A DNA stretch of 64,000 bases from Caprella mutica (taxonomy: Eukaryota; Arthropoda; Malacostraca; Amphipoda; Caprellidae), in NCBI GenBank assembly GCA_947561585.1, contig CANNZV010001175.1, positions 62,024 to 126,023 on the forward strand, written 5' to 3'. The notes under the pieces were generated by a model. That model did not search any database and was not told where the DNA came from. It saw nothing but the letters and a program-made list of their open reading frames with translations. This document shows, one piece after another, positions 24,201 through 34,945 of this stretch (the first letter of the stretch is position 1; each line of letters begins with the position of its first letter). The position numbers were made by a program, and so were the translations under genes.

Positions 24201-26543
24201 TAGTACACCTGTAATAACTCGCTATCAAGAAACTGTGATAAGGGGCGCGCGCGTATCAACCCCTAGCAGCCTATATTTCAGCAAGGTTTTTTTGGTTGAA
24301 GCGCACAATGTGGCTCCAAAAAAAGTAGATAATGCAAGATCAGGAACTGATCCTCTCAAAATGGCATACACAAAATATGTCTGAGTGGTTTATGACGTAC
24401 TCAACCCTCTGCAGAAAAAATGGAACAATAATTTCTTGATATAACCTGGCAGAGTCCATCTTCTCCTCCGGTAGAACCAAGACGGAAAAAAAATTAACAG
24501 CTTCCCGGACCGGAGACCCTCCTCTGAAATAACTGGTACAATTATATAATTATGTGGTTGCTCTGGCATCATCAAATTTTGTGGGACAGGCTGGTGTTTA
24601 GAACTCAACGCTTAGAAAGTCAGTTCATTTCGTTAGGACATTTTATTAGAGAAGATGACAGCTCACGAATTGCTTCACTTACGCCACCATCTGCAAACTT
24701 TATAGCTGTGACAATTATTTTCCATGGTCTTACCTGTATTAGGATTGCTCTATTCAGAGTGAAGAGTCCCATAACATCTAATGGTGGCCTCCTTTCCAAT
24801 AAATACATAAGTTCACCTAACTGGAGGATATACGGGACAGTAGAATAAAAGATTATTAATTATCTAATAGTGGAATAATATTTCCACTATTTTCAGGTTG
24901 AACACTTAGTTAGGGTCTTAGTACTCGGAAAGAGGGAGTTAACATAGGCAATGATAGATCAAATCATAAATAGCTAAATATCAGATTCATTTAAGGGCTA
25001 TATGTACTGCCCACTTTCCGACTGCTATCAGTGTTCAATCATTAAGTGGTTATCTTACCTCCGATTGTTTCAAACCCAAAGAAGGAGTATTTTTCAGTAG
25101 TAAAAGAGAAGATAAGATATCTTCCACCTGTAGGTTTAGAAAATAGAAATGAGTTACATTGAACCATTGACAATCATAAGATGGCTTAATCTGGTTACAA
25201 CAGTTTTTATTCAATTCAAATTGTTTTATTCAGTATAAATTTTGTTTGTTTGTTATGTTTAAATATATAATGACATAAATAATTTTGAATCAGTTTGACT
25301 TTTAGTAGAATGTCCCATTCTTTTTGAACGGACAAAATAAGTTTATTTTCTATGTATTCAAATTACTGTTTTAGATTCTTCCCGATAAATTTTTCAAATT
25401 TGAAGTAATTGCTACACTAGTTATTTCATAAAAGCTATTCGATGTACTCACTGAGTTTTCAAAATAGGTTGTGGTATTTGACAGGTGAATAATAGGAGTG
25501 ACAGTGATGAGCAGGTGGACAAATGCTGACAATTTAAATGCAGTTGGCAAATCTGACCACATTGAGAAATAGAAGAGACTCACTAAAAGTGATCCGATCA
25601 AAACAACCAACAGAACAAGAAGAAAAGGGCTGCAGTAGGATTCTATCAGCTGGAGATATTCATATACCTTGAAAGTCTGTAATTTTAATTCATCATAATC
25701 TATACTCATTTCGAATTCGTTCAAATTAATCGGTGAGCTCTCAGTCCATGAATTTAAGAGCTTTGGATTTGAAGGTATGGTTTTCACAGAAGAATTGTCA
25801 GTAACAGCTTCTGCGATGACAGAAGCGTAAGGTTTCTTGGTCTTCCTGCCTTCATTATTTTCTTCTTGGTATCTCCATTTAAGCTCAGAGTCTAAAATTC
25901 CTTTTCGTTTCATTTCCAAGAAGGGTTTGAAGATTGTTCTGATCGCTGAACTAGCAAATTGCATATTTGCCCGAAATATAAAAGAGAATAGGAAAATGTA
26001 TAGTCCAAAGAAGAAGTATCTGGCGGTGTTCGTTATTTGTGGAATACCTTGTAGAAATGGTTCTAAGTAAAGAATGACCAAAATACAAATACTGATGTAT
26101 ATTATACTTGATAATCCTAATATGATAGTGAAAGGATCGATGAGTATGACTGGAGTTACAATTTCAATATTATTAGATATCAGGGACGTTAGATTCAGTA
26201 TTCTTTTCAATATTTTTATGTGCCAAAATCCCAATGCTTGCATCGCGAATACAGATGCCGAACTTAACACATCATAGGTCATATGAGCCACCATCAAAGT
26301 GACTGAATTGTCTGCTGTACTTCTTGGATATAAGATGGAGTTGATAAATTCGAAGCTCATTAAAGAGCAAACCAATATTGCCATTATTCCGCTCCACCGT
26401 ATCAGAGGTAGACTAGGTTTAAGCTCTGAAATTTTGAACGATTCTACAGCTGAGAATTTTTCAACTTTGTAGTTAAAAGGGAAGAATCCAAACAATTTAT
26501 ATAGGAAGTAGTTCACTCGAAGTAGGTAAAAATTTCCTATCAT
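21241..26543 (-). CDS. Gustatory receptor gene 3 (four exons)
   Basis: Exons on the minus strand are 26543-25452, 25127-25059, 24820-24734 and 21300-21241, all phase 0, giving 435 residues. Family and layout are as in genes 1 and 2: YKLFGFFPFNY near residues 15-25, six hydrophobic segments in exon 1, exon 2 VEDILSSLLLLKNTPS, exon 3 GLFTLNRAILIQ, exon 4 ATSTVILMQFRYSE-stop. It is closer to gene 1 than to gene 2 in exon 4 and in its flanks. Intron 3 is 3.4 kb and contains a dead RT that begins within about 15 bp of the exon 3 donor. The start is the Met of RVKMIGNF shared by all paralogs; in-frame Mets at 26567, 26582 and 26594 are alternatives. The reading frame is intact, with no sign of pseudogenisation in the exons. 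Confidence 0.8.
22450..22830. mobile_element. TTCGTCGAC-rich foldback element, copy 2
   Basis: Counterpart of 5815-6290 with about 90 bp missing in the centre. Confidence 0.4.
22885..24722 (-). pseudogene. Dead non-LTR reverse transcriptase, copy 2
   Basis: Minus-strand pieces in order: KFADGGVSEAIRELSSSLIK near 24,640-24,700; VSEEGLRSGKL and a broken PGS.GG.DG region near 24,450-24,540; then the AVGNT-region, which is shortened by a deletion relative to copy 1; the foldback insertion; and the GDP/YMD region near 23,250-23,340. It shares the foldback insertion with copy 1 but lacks the mariner. It starts almost at the exon 3 donor of GR gene 3. Confidence 0.7.
23567..24211. mobile_element. 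Foldback/MITE element, copy 2
   Basis: Same element as 6985-7660, 645 bp here. The ends are CAGTGTACTATACCTAAG and, inverted, CAGGTGTACTATGCCTAAG. Confidence 0.65.
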
Positions 26544-26713
26544 CTTAACACGTTGTGTTCTGCACATATTATGTAAGACCATCTTTGGCTTCAACTATTG
26601 GATTACTGTCCTAAAAGCTTCTTATATAGCTGTAAAGGATCATTAATATTGAACAAAGGCAATTAATTAACCATTTGTGATGAATGTTATTGTTCTATTT
26701 CAATGTGTTTTGA

Positions 26714-26734
26714 AGACCATCGATTTACTAATAT
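26714..26734 (-). promoter_or_regulatory. Conserved upstream block of GR gene 3
   Basis: AGACCATCGATTTACTAATAT on the plus strand, 171 bp before the start codon of gene 3. Counterpart of 11,345 and 15,887. Confidence 0.45.
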
Positions 26735-26760
26735 TAGCTTTTAGAGCCTCAGTGAATTAT

Positions 26761-27690
26761 TGATGCTTTCCTTTGTTTAACATCTATTCCTTTTAATGAT
26801 TAAATGAATTATTCTCACTGTTTAAAGAGACCGGTCATTGTTAGTAGATGATTGTACTACAATTAACTTACCTATTCTTAAATGTTTAGAAAACGACTTG
26901 ACATCATTATGTTTATTTGTTATTATTTATGAGTGTTTTTCATTGGATTTTTCTTTGGACCGTTCATAATAGTTACAAATTGAAAAATCTCCATGTTTTA
27001 CTTAATGGTGTTATTTTTATCAATTACTCAGAAAAAGTCAGAAAATTACCCAGAAAGATTAAGAGGTGATAAGTACGTATTCCACAATAAAGTTTTTTTT
27101 ATGGTATATCTTTTCTTTGTAGTACGATGTTTATCTATCTACTACACAAAGTGAAATGATTAGCTGAATCAAGTCTTTATTGATTTGCTTTGACTTGCAT
27201 GTATGGTTTTATTTTGCGACTACCTACAAGTGTGGTCAAAGAATTTGGCAAACACTTATTTTTCCATTATACAGCTGAATTTCATAATAAAATTATATAA
27301 ATTTACTTAGTTTTCAAAGATATAATGCAAATTACCATAAAAAGGTAATAAAAATTACAGAAAGTTAAAAAAAAGTATGTGGTGAAATTGATTATTCTCT
27401 CAATAACTGAAATCCAATTTTTTACGTTTAAAGGTAACGACGGCAAAAAACTGAGATATTAGATTATACAAAGGTAAATGACATTTATTATCTCGATAAA
27501 TTTTCTAATCAACTCCATTTTGTATTTTTAGAGATTGTTTTCCACATGTATTCTTCAGAAGTTTCCAATATAGGTAATTTACAAATAATAGAGACGAATA
27601 ATCATTTCATTGTACCAGAGTGGTCTATTAGCGAAAGAAATTGTTGTGAAAGACCTTGAGTCGTAGCAAACTGTTTACTGGCTGATAAAA
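26761..27690. other. Intergenic AT-rich DNA
   Basis: No gene or repeat recognised. This is the transition from the GR cluster to the minisatellite-rich part. Confidence 0.6.
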
Positions 27691-27694
27691 AAAG

Positions 27695-28360
27695 TTGAAG
27701 GAACCAACTCAGCCGTGGCGAAGTCAGCTTCTGCAGGGAAAAACTCTCTGCGGATTGGCAGTATCGGGCTCAGGCGTGCCATTCTTAGCAGAAAAGACAA
27801 CCAGCAGATCAGAGCTGGCAGAAGGAGTTAATTTCTCAGTTCGACCAGTTCGACGTCGTCTTTTCGATGAAGGATTGATGTAAAGGAGGGCATAAGAGTA
27901 ATCTATTTTAACATCGTAGAACATTATGGACTGTTTCGTTTTTTCAGGAAATAGCAGGACTGGACAGATGGGTAATGGGACAAAGTCATTTTCTCCAATG
28001 AATATCCATTTCCTGTTTTCGGTACAAGAAAGTCTCGTTCCCCGATAAACAGGTAGAAAATTTAACGTGGATTTTGTCGTCGCTACGGTGATGAATCCTG
28101 CCACTTTTCATACCTGGGGTTGCATTTCAGTCAAAGGAACTGGTACACAGAGAATTTTCCAAAAATATAATGCGATGAATTCTAATTGAAATTTTAATGT
28201 CCCTAATGATCATATTTCGACACGATGTCGCAACCTGCCTCTCAGCAAGAGTTGCCTAGAAGTCCTCGAAGACAAAGAAGTTAAAATTTTGCGTCCAAGG
28301 CCAGGAAACTCTACCGAACCGAATATGGTCGAAAATTTGTTGTCGATTATCAAAAACTGA
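27695..28360 (+). pseudogene. Decayed Tc1-like transposase
   Basis: Plus-strand translations across frames give Tc1-family pieces in order: FSVRPVRRRLFDEGL near 27,835 (helix-turn-helix end, like TVRRRL.E.GL), HTWGCISVKGTGT near 28,110 (like VMVWGC.S..G.G), and PGNSTEPNMVENLLSIIKN near 28,300 (like PGNSPDLNPIENLW..K, where the second catalytic Asp has become Glu and the Pro is lost). Several stops and frameshifts interrupt it. No terminal inverted repeats were identified. The 126-codon minus-strand frame here is a shadow. Confidence 0.7.
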
Positions 28361-29112
28361 AAATTAAAATGTAACCAACCTACTTAGGAAAACTTTGTGA
28401 GTTGATTGAGTAAGAGTGAAGTTTATTGACTAGAATATCTCATAATCTTTGTTTCACACCATGCCCAAACACAACAAAGATGTATTGAAGAAGCGTGGGC
28501 AACACTGCAAATATTAGTCATCGGACCTTTCGTGTCAATAAAGAGTTACTAAACATTATTTGTGGGCATCTACTGTTATTATTTAAACTCAATTGTGGTT
28601 TCAAATGAGATCAATCATAAACTAGCAACAATTAGAAGATAGATAGCGAAAAAAAATTCCTATGCTTGATAAATTGTAAATTATAAGTTTAAAATATCCT
28701 ACATTAAGATAGTAGGAGTATCTTGCCTTCTACTGCTACCTGTTCTTTGCCTAATATTATCGAAAATGTGGAATTATTTCTATAGTTAGGTTAAATATTT
28801 ATATTCTTTCAAATACAGTGATAAGTTAATTATAAAATAAGCTACTGTCAGAATATATAGCTACTGTTAAATATTTAACCTATTCTGCAATTATCTTATT
28901 TAAATTCAAATTCATTCCATTTTTAATTTCATGGCTATTTTCTATTGGCTGAAGTACAATATGTTGAAGATAAATTAGAATTTTTTTTCTGTAAATTGGA
29001 TCTCACATTTTGAACTTTTAATTTACAAATTTATATGGTATTATTTTATTATCTGGTAAAAAATTCACCCGGCAAAATTACAAGTGTGCTGTACAAACCA
29101 TCTACCCAATCT
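28361..29112. other. AT-rich DNA, nothing recognised
   Basis: No coding or repeat structure seen apart from simple T/A runs. Confidence 0.6.
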
Positions 29113-29640
29113 ATTTGTTGCTCCATCACATCATTACCATCTTCCATTATATCTGTTGCTCCATCACACCATTACCATCTCCCATTAAATCTGTTGCTCC
29201 ATCACATCATTACCATCTCCCATTATATCTGTTGCTCCATCACATCATTACAATCTCCCATTATATCTGTTGCTCCATCAAATCATTACCATCTCCCATT
29301 ATATCTGTTGCTCCATCACATCATTACCATCTCCAATTATATCTGTTGCTCCATCACATCATTACCATCTCCCATTATATCTGTTGCTCCATCACATCAT
29401 TACCATCTCCCATAATATCTGTTGCTGCATCACATCATTACCATCTCCCATTATATCTGTTGCTCCATCACATCATTACCATCTCCCATTATATCTGTTG
29501 CTCCATCACATCATTACCATCTCCCATTATATCTGTTGATCCATCACATCATTACCATCTCCCATTATATCTGTTGCTCCATCACATCATTACCATCTCC
29601 CATTATATCTGTTGCTCCATCACATCATTACCATCACTGC
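29113..29640. repeat. Minisatellite, 38-bp unit, about 14 copies
   Basis: Consensus words TCTGTTGCTCCATCACATCA and TTACCATCTCCCATTATA repeat every 38 bp with few changes. Because 38 is not a multiple of three and the unit has no stops, plus-strand frames of up to 210 codons appear; they are artefacts. Confidence 0.95.
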
Positions 29641-29812
29641 TATTCCTCACATCACCACCATCATTATTTCACGCAGACGCTCGTATTTTCTTTGGTTTGG
29701 CCTGTGATAATATTTGCATCACGTTCTTCTCGAATTGCTTCGCCTGATCTAAGCAGATAAAACACTCTGCAGGGAATATGCAAATGTGGAGAACGTATAA
29801 CAGATACAATAA

Positions 29813-29892
29813 TATGACCCTAACTGACAGAGAGAAGAACTTATAGTAGATACTAACAATGAGAAGAAAGTATAGTAGATACAAACATATTA
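29813..29892. repeat. Outlying copies of the 29-bp minisatellite
   Basis: About two and a half diverged units (GAGAAGAA..TATAGTAGATAC) separated from the main 29-bp array by the MITE at 29,885-30,345. Confidence 0.6.
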
Positions 29893-30345
29893 TACTATAA
29901 TAGTTAAGATGAATTACTCTCGCCAATATCTGGTTTCAAAAGCGGGAACTAGAATCGATATATAGTAAGAGCAAACAAGGTATGTTTTGAGCGTGACTTC
30001 ATAACAGCAACACTTAATATCATATTTAAAACAATTGAAGACGGTAAATTTGTAAAAAATTGTTAATGATTTGCATAATATAATTAAGGTTAAGTTTAAG
30101 CAGTGTGAATAACATGAATGGATTCATCACTGCTCTTATAATGGAAATAAATAAACAGTTATCATAATGTTACGTTTTTTAATTTTCTTAAATATTTTCT
30201 TAGATTGTTGCTGTTATGACGTCACGCGAACAACATACCTCGATTGTCCTCACTAAATTTCAATTCTAGTTCCCGCTTTCGAAACCAGGTGGCAGAGAAA
30301 ATAGAAATTGTCGATAGTAGTGTATCTTTTTGTAGTATAATATCT
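29885..30345. mobile_element. MITE with about 90-bp inverted ends inside a minisatellite
   Basis: The left arm contains CTGGTTTCAAAAGCGGGAAC, CTAGAAT and, further in, GCGTGACTTCATAACAGCAA. The right arm holds their inverses (GTTCCCGCTTTCGAAACCAG near 30,270; TTGCTGTTATGACGTCACGC near 30,206). 29-bp repeat copies lie on both sides, which suggests insertion into the array. Confidence 0.65.
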
Positions 30346-30351
30346 TTGGTG

Positions 30352-31330
30352 GATTCTGACAATGAGAAGAAGATATAGTAGATACTGACAGTGAGAACAA
30401 CATATAGTAGATACTGACAGTGAGAACAACATATAGTAGATACTGACAGTGAGAACAATATATAGTAGATACTGACAGTGAGAACAACATATAGTAGATA
30501 CTGACAGTGAGAACAACATATAGTAGATACTGACAGTGAGAAGAACATATAGTAGATACTGACAGTGAGAACAACATATAGTAGATACTGACAGTGAGAA
30601 GAACGTATAGTAGATACTGACAGTGAGAGGAACGTATAGTAGATACTGACAATGAGAACAACATATAGTAGTTACTGACAGTGAGAACAACATATAGTAG
30701 ATACTGACAGTGAGAAGAACGTATAATAGATACTGACAGTGAGAAGAACGTATAGTAGATACTGACATTGAGAAGAACGTATAGTAGATACTGACAGTGA
30801 GAACAACATATAGTAGATACTGACTGTGAGAAGAACGTATAGTAGATACTGACAGTGAGAACAACATATAGTAGATACTGACTGTGAGAAGAACGTATAG
30901 TAGATACTGACAGTGAGAACAACATATAGTATATACTGACAGTGAGAAGAACGTATAGTAGATACTGACAGTGAGAACAACATATAGTAGATACTGACAG
31001 TGAGAACAACATATAGTAGATACTGACAGTGAGAACAACATATAGTAGATACTGACAGTGAGAACAACATATAGTAGATACTGACAGTGAGAAGAACGTA
31101 CATAGTAGATACTGACAGTGAGAAGAACGTATAGTAGATACTGACAATGAGAAGAACGTATAGTAGATACTGACAATGAGAAGAACGTATAGTAGATCCT
31201 GACAATGAGAAGAACGTATAGTAGATACTGACAATGAGATGAACGTATAGTAGATACGACAATGAGAAGAAAGTATAACATATACTGACAATGAGAAGAA
31301 CATATAGTAGATACTGACAATGAGATGAAC
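30352..31330. repeat. Minisatellite, 29-bp unit, about 33 copies
   Basis: The unit is AGTAGATACTGACAGTGAGA plus ACAACATAT or AGAACGTAT, repeated every 29 bp. Two main variants (ACAACATAT and AGAACGTAT) alternate in patches. Minus-strand open frames of 345-355 codons exist because the unit lacks stops; they are not genes. Confidence 0.95.
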
Positions 31331-31371
31331 CGTTACTGAATTATATCTTATGCAATATATTTTACCTGATA

Positions 31372-31445
31372 CACACGATTAAACAATTTAATAAAAAAAG
31401 TTTGAACACTATATAACTTTTTTTATTAAATTGTTTAATCGTGTG
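31372..31445. repeat. Perfect hairpin 1: 29-nt arms, 16-nt loop
   Basis: The arm starting CACACGATTAAACAATTTAA (31,372-31,400) has its exact reverse complement at 31,417-31,445. Confidence 0.9.
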
Positions 31446-31450
31446 ATGGT

Positions 31451-31513
31451 GAGATATTAAAATATAGTAGGGGTGAATCTTGAATCTGCACCCCTACTAT
31501 ATTTTAATATCTC
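31451..31513. repeat. Perfect hairpin 2: 25-nt arms, 13-nt loop
   Basis: The arm starting GAGATATTAAAATATAGTAG (31,451-31,475) has its exact reverse complement at 31,489-31,513. It begins five bases after hairpin 1 ends. Confidence 0.9.
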
Positions 31514-33490
31514 CTACTTGGTTTTTACCAATATTTTTTCTTAAAATCGAGGAATGTGGAAAAAACTATTTTAATTCCATGAAATAATACTATTCTCCAA
31601 AATTTGTTATCATATTCCTCTATAATGCTAATGTACTCGCTGTTTAATTTGTATTATATTTTGATGATGTTCTTCAATATTTCATTGACAAAGTGAATCT
31701 TCGTTCAAATTCTCATCTTCCCTTGTCCAACCCATTTCTGTAGAATCAATTTGATAAATTTCAAAAACCTGACATGAATTTCGAATCCGTTTTGGATGGT
31801 CGTCCTTGTAAACAAGGAAACGGGTTTCAAGTTGATTTTTAGCTCGGAAATTTTTACATGACGAGTTCTTGAACAATGGATTGAAAATCCAGCGGCGCAA
31901 GATAAATTTATAAAACTTGAATTACTTTGATGAAGTTATATGAATTCATTCACCTTTCCTTTATGGTGTGTAGTATATTTTGAAAATGTTAATTTCTGGT
32001 TATTTCAGACTGTGAAAGTTTAAAGATGTCAATTTTGATTGTAATAATGTATATATTATATTGGTTTCCATTATCCTTTATACAATACTGTGATGTTATA
32101 TACAGGCTAGCCCTGCTATTATCACTCCCTAATTTTATGTAAGCTGTAATATTTGCGAGGCATGTCTCGATGTTATTACAGCTCGTAGATATAGAGAATG
32201 CAGACACATTTTTGAGTTGATTATTTCAAGGTTATTACAATTAACATCATTATTATTATCATGAATAGATTATTAAAAGAAATTGCTTCTTATGAAAATG
32301 AAACTTTATCACTACCTAAAAAGTAATACATACATGATACACAGTTCTCTCTAGCAATTTCAATTCGGATATTCAACACATTTAACAAGGTTTATTATTT
32401 CTATCTTCTGTTCGAGACATATTTTATTTCTTGTTATTTTATTTCCTATTATTTTTCTCTCTTTCAAGTCATAATGAAAACCTGCAAATAAGACGATTAT
32501 AACTCACATTATAGATAATTTAAACTTAGAGTGCTAATCAGCACGTCCCATTTTAAGGTAAATTCCGTTTTTTTGTACAGTTCAATATTGTTGTATTAGT
32601 AAAATCTACATTTAATAATAATAATTGGTATTCATGATAACTTCGGGTATCATGTTTATCTGAATGTCATGTTTCTTTATTTTCGGATGTGTACGACTGT
32701 ACGTGTCCAAAAATGTAAAAAAAGTTTCATCCGACTGCCTAAATATCTCAGAGAGAATAAAGTTACTATATGTGTTCAATGTAACACAATTATACAAAAA
32801 AATCGAAATATCTGTTAATTAAGAGGGAATTTTGAAATTTTTAATTAATTCACTACTTTGAGCTTTAATCACAGAGCATGAACTAATTCTGGCAACAATC
32901 ACTGGACCACTCCATACTGATAGGCTTAGTTGAACCCTTAAAACTTATTTTACTATAATTCATAGAAAATCAAAAATGCCTGATCAAGCACTACCATCAT
33001 TATTGTAACTTGTGTTACTATACTTCGGTGTTATTATCATTTGTAATAAGACCAGAGTCGTGATTTGGTAATAAAAACGGTACCTGCGAGAACAAATATT
33101 CAGGCAACCTTTTTCTTCATTTTGACACGTTATACATTCTTAAGTAGTAGAAACTCTTCGTTTTTCTGCCAACGAATTGCCATTTTTTTCAGAAACAATG
33201 ATATACTGTATATAAATAATTATATTACAACTAGAACTATGTAACTAACTCTCAGAATAAGAAAACTAATAAGATTATACTGTTTTTTTTCCATTCCGTC
33301 AGAAATTCTAAATGTCTCGGATTTTCTAAGATGAAAATAGGTTGAAAATAAACAAAATGAAAAAAAAACAGATGACTATCAAGAAGGAGTTTTGTGTTCT
33401 TATATTTAAACATAAAAAGAGAGCTGTTCGTTAATTTAAATTTGATAATTAATATGTACCTAGATGGAACTATAAAAAGAATAAAGCTCT
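31514..33490. other. AT-rich DNA; one unassigned 72-codon frame
   Basis: On the minus strand at 31,682-31,900 an open frame (WIFNPLFKNSSC, LETRFLVYKDDHPKRIRNSC) has a fairly protein-like composition but no recognised family, no paired exon and no conserved copy in the window. It could be a lone exon or a transposon scrap. The rest shows nothing recognisable. Confidence 0.35.
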
Positions 33491-33499
33491 ACACTCTCC

Positions 33500-33606
33500 A
33501 CTCTATTCACTCACTCACTCACTCACTCACTCACTCTCTTCACACTCACTCTATTCACTCTCTTCACTCCCACTCACTCTCTTCACTCTCAATCACTCTC
33601 TTCATA
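33500..33606. repeat. CACT-rich microsatellite
   Basis: Six to seven consecutive CACT units, then degenerate CACTCTCTT words. It produces a spurious 105-codon frame. Confidence 0.9.
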
Positions 33607-34480
33607 GCTTCATTCCTCTTCATCAAGTATGTCATATACCCTCACAGTATCTGTCAATCAGAAGGCTTTTTAAAATATGTTAACACAGTGTATAATTTAT
33701 TCATAATATAATGAACGCAAACATAATTATCCGTTTTTTGCATAATATAGTGTTTTTTCAGAATAGTTGTAGGGGATCAATGAAAACCTATTCGCTTTTA
33801 AAAGGCAGTAAAGTTGATCTTTATTATTTATTGTGAACTGATTCATTTTCTAATAACGAATTTATTTCTTTTAAACCATTAAATTTCACTTTTGAATTTG
33901 AATTGTATATCAATATTCATTGTTATTCGTTATATAAACCATTTTGTGTTATCAAATGTGTATCTATTATAAATGTCTGTAATTTTTTTATATCACCATG
34001 AATTGATGATTTTAACTAATTATTATCGTACTAAATTTTAGTGATTCGTATAACAGAAATGTAACAAAACATACTACAAACTAGTGTTCAAAGCTCAGTG
34101 AGTCGATTTAGCAGCCATCTTTGATAATTGAATTTCGTGTTAGATAATTTGCATTGGGAAATATTCTGAAACATTGCGGTATACTGCAGGTAACGATAGA
34201 AATTTGGATTCACTTGATGTCGATAGTCGAATTGGTAATTAGGTTTGCAAATATTTGTTGCTTGGGACCGTATTGGAATTTCGAGATTGAATTTTTGTTA
34301 TTCATTTCGGTGAGATGGACACACTAATTAAATGAAAAGTTAAACACTAAACAGGTAATTAAAGGCAATTAGGGTAAAGTAAACAGTCAATTAAAGACTA
34401 TTTAGGGTGGTATATGCAATAATTTAAAAGAAAAGTAAGAAAGTAATTTTGAAAGAAGGTAAAATAATAAAGGACTCTTG
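33607..34480. other. AT-rich DNA, nothing recognised
   Basis: No coding or structured repeat seen. Confidence 0.55.
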
Positions 34481-34484
34481 AATG

Positions 34485-34945
34485 AAATGGCAGTATTCAT
34501 CTCTGCATGAAAAGGCAGAATTCAACTTTGAACGAAAAGGTAATATTCATCTTTGAATGAAAAGCCAGTATTCAACTTTGAATGAAAAGGCATTATTCAT
34601 CTTTGCATGAAAAGGCAGTATTCATCTTTGAATGAAAAGCTAGTATTCAACTTAGAATGAAAAGGCAGTATTCATCTTTGCATGAAAAGGCAGTATTCAT
34701 CTTTGCATGAAAAGGCAGTATTCAGCTTTGAATGAAAAGGCAGTATTCACTCCTCCACGAAAAGGCAGTATTCATCTTTGAATGAAAAGGCAGTATTCAA
34801 CTTTGAATGAAAAGGCAGTATTCATCTTTGAATGAAAAGGCAGTATTTAGCTTTGAATGAAAAGGCAGTATTCACTCCTCCACGAAAAGGTAGTATTCAT
34901 TCCTGCATGAAAACGCAGAATTCACTCCTAAGTGAAAAGGCTGTG
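34485..34945. repeat. Minisatellite, 25-bp unit, about 18 copies
   Basis: Unit ATCTTTGAATGAAAAGGCAG plus TATTC, with variants CATCTTTG, CAACTTTG, CAGCTTTG and a CACTCCTCCACG type that occurs twice about 100 bp apart. Confidence 0.9.

Larger units (their letters stand above)
18450..26760. repeat. Segmental duplication, copy 2 (contains GR gene 3)
   Basis: Counterpart of about 1965-11,400. The order is the same: 3' flank repeats, conserved 3' block, GR exon 4, TTCGTCGAC element, dead RT, foldback element, GR exons 3, 2 and 1, and the upstream block. Confidence 0.8.

Noticed and set aside
24620..24808. 62-codon frame containing RRPPLDVMGLFTLNRA
   Set aside because: It is GR gene 3 exon 3 read through its donor into the adjacent dead reverse transcriptase.
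4609..26594. Odorant receptor (7tm_6) instead of gustatory receptor
   Set aside because: The N-terminal LFGFFPF motif, the LFTLNR motif and the TSTVILMQF end fit the gustatory family better; a profile search would settle it.
27724..28104. 126-codon minus-strand frame
   Set aside because: Shadow of the plus-strand Tc1-like transposase remnant.
29035..29760. Plus-strand frames of 89-210 codons rich in HHIITISHYICC
   Set aside because: Translation of the 38-bp minisatellite.
30253..31320. 355- and 345-codon minus-strand open frames
   Set aside because: Products of the 29-bp array lacking stops; low complexity and overlapping in several frames.
31372..31513. Bacterial-style terminators
   Set aside because: The hairpins sit in AT-rich insect DNA with no gene upstream and no U-tract logic.
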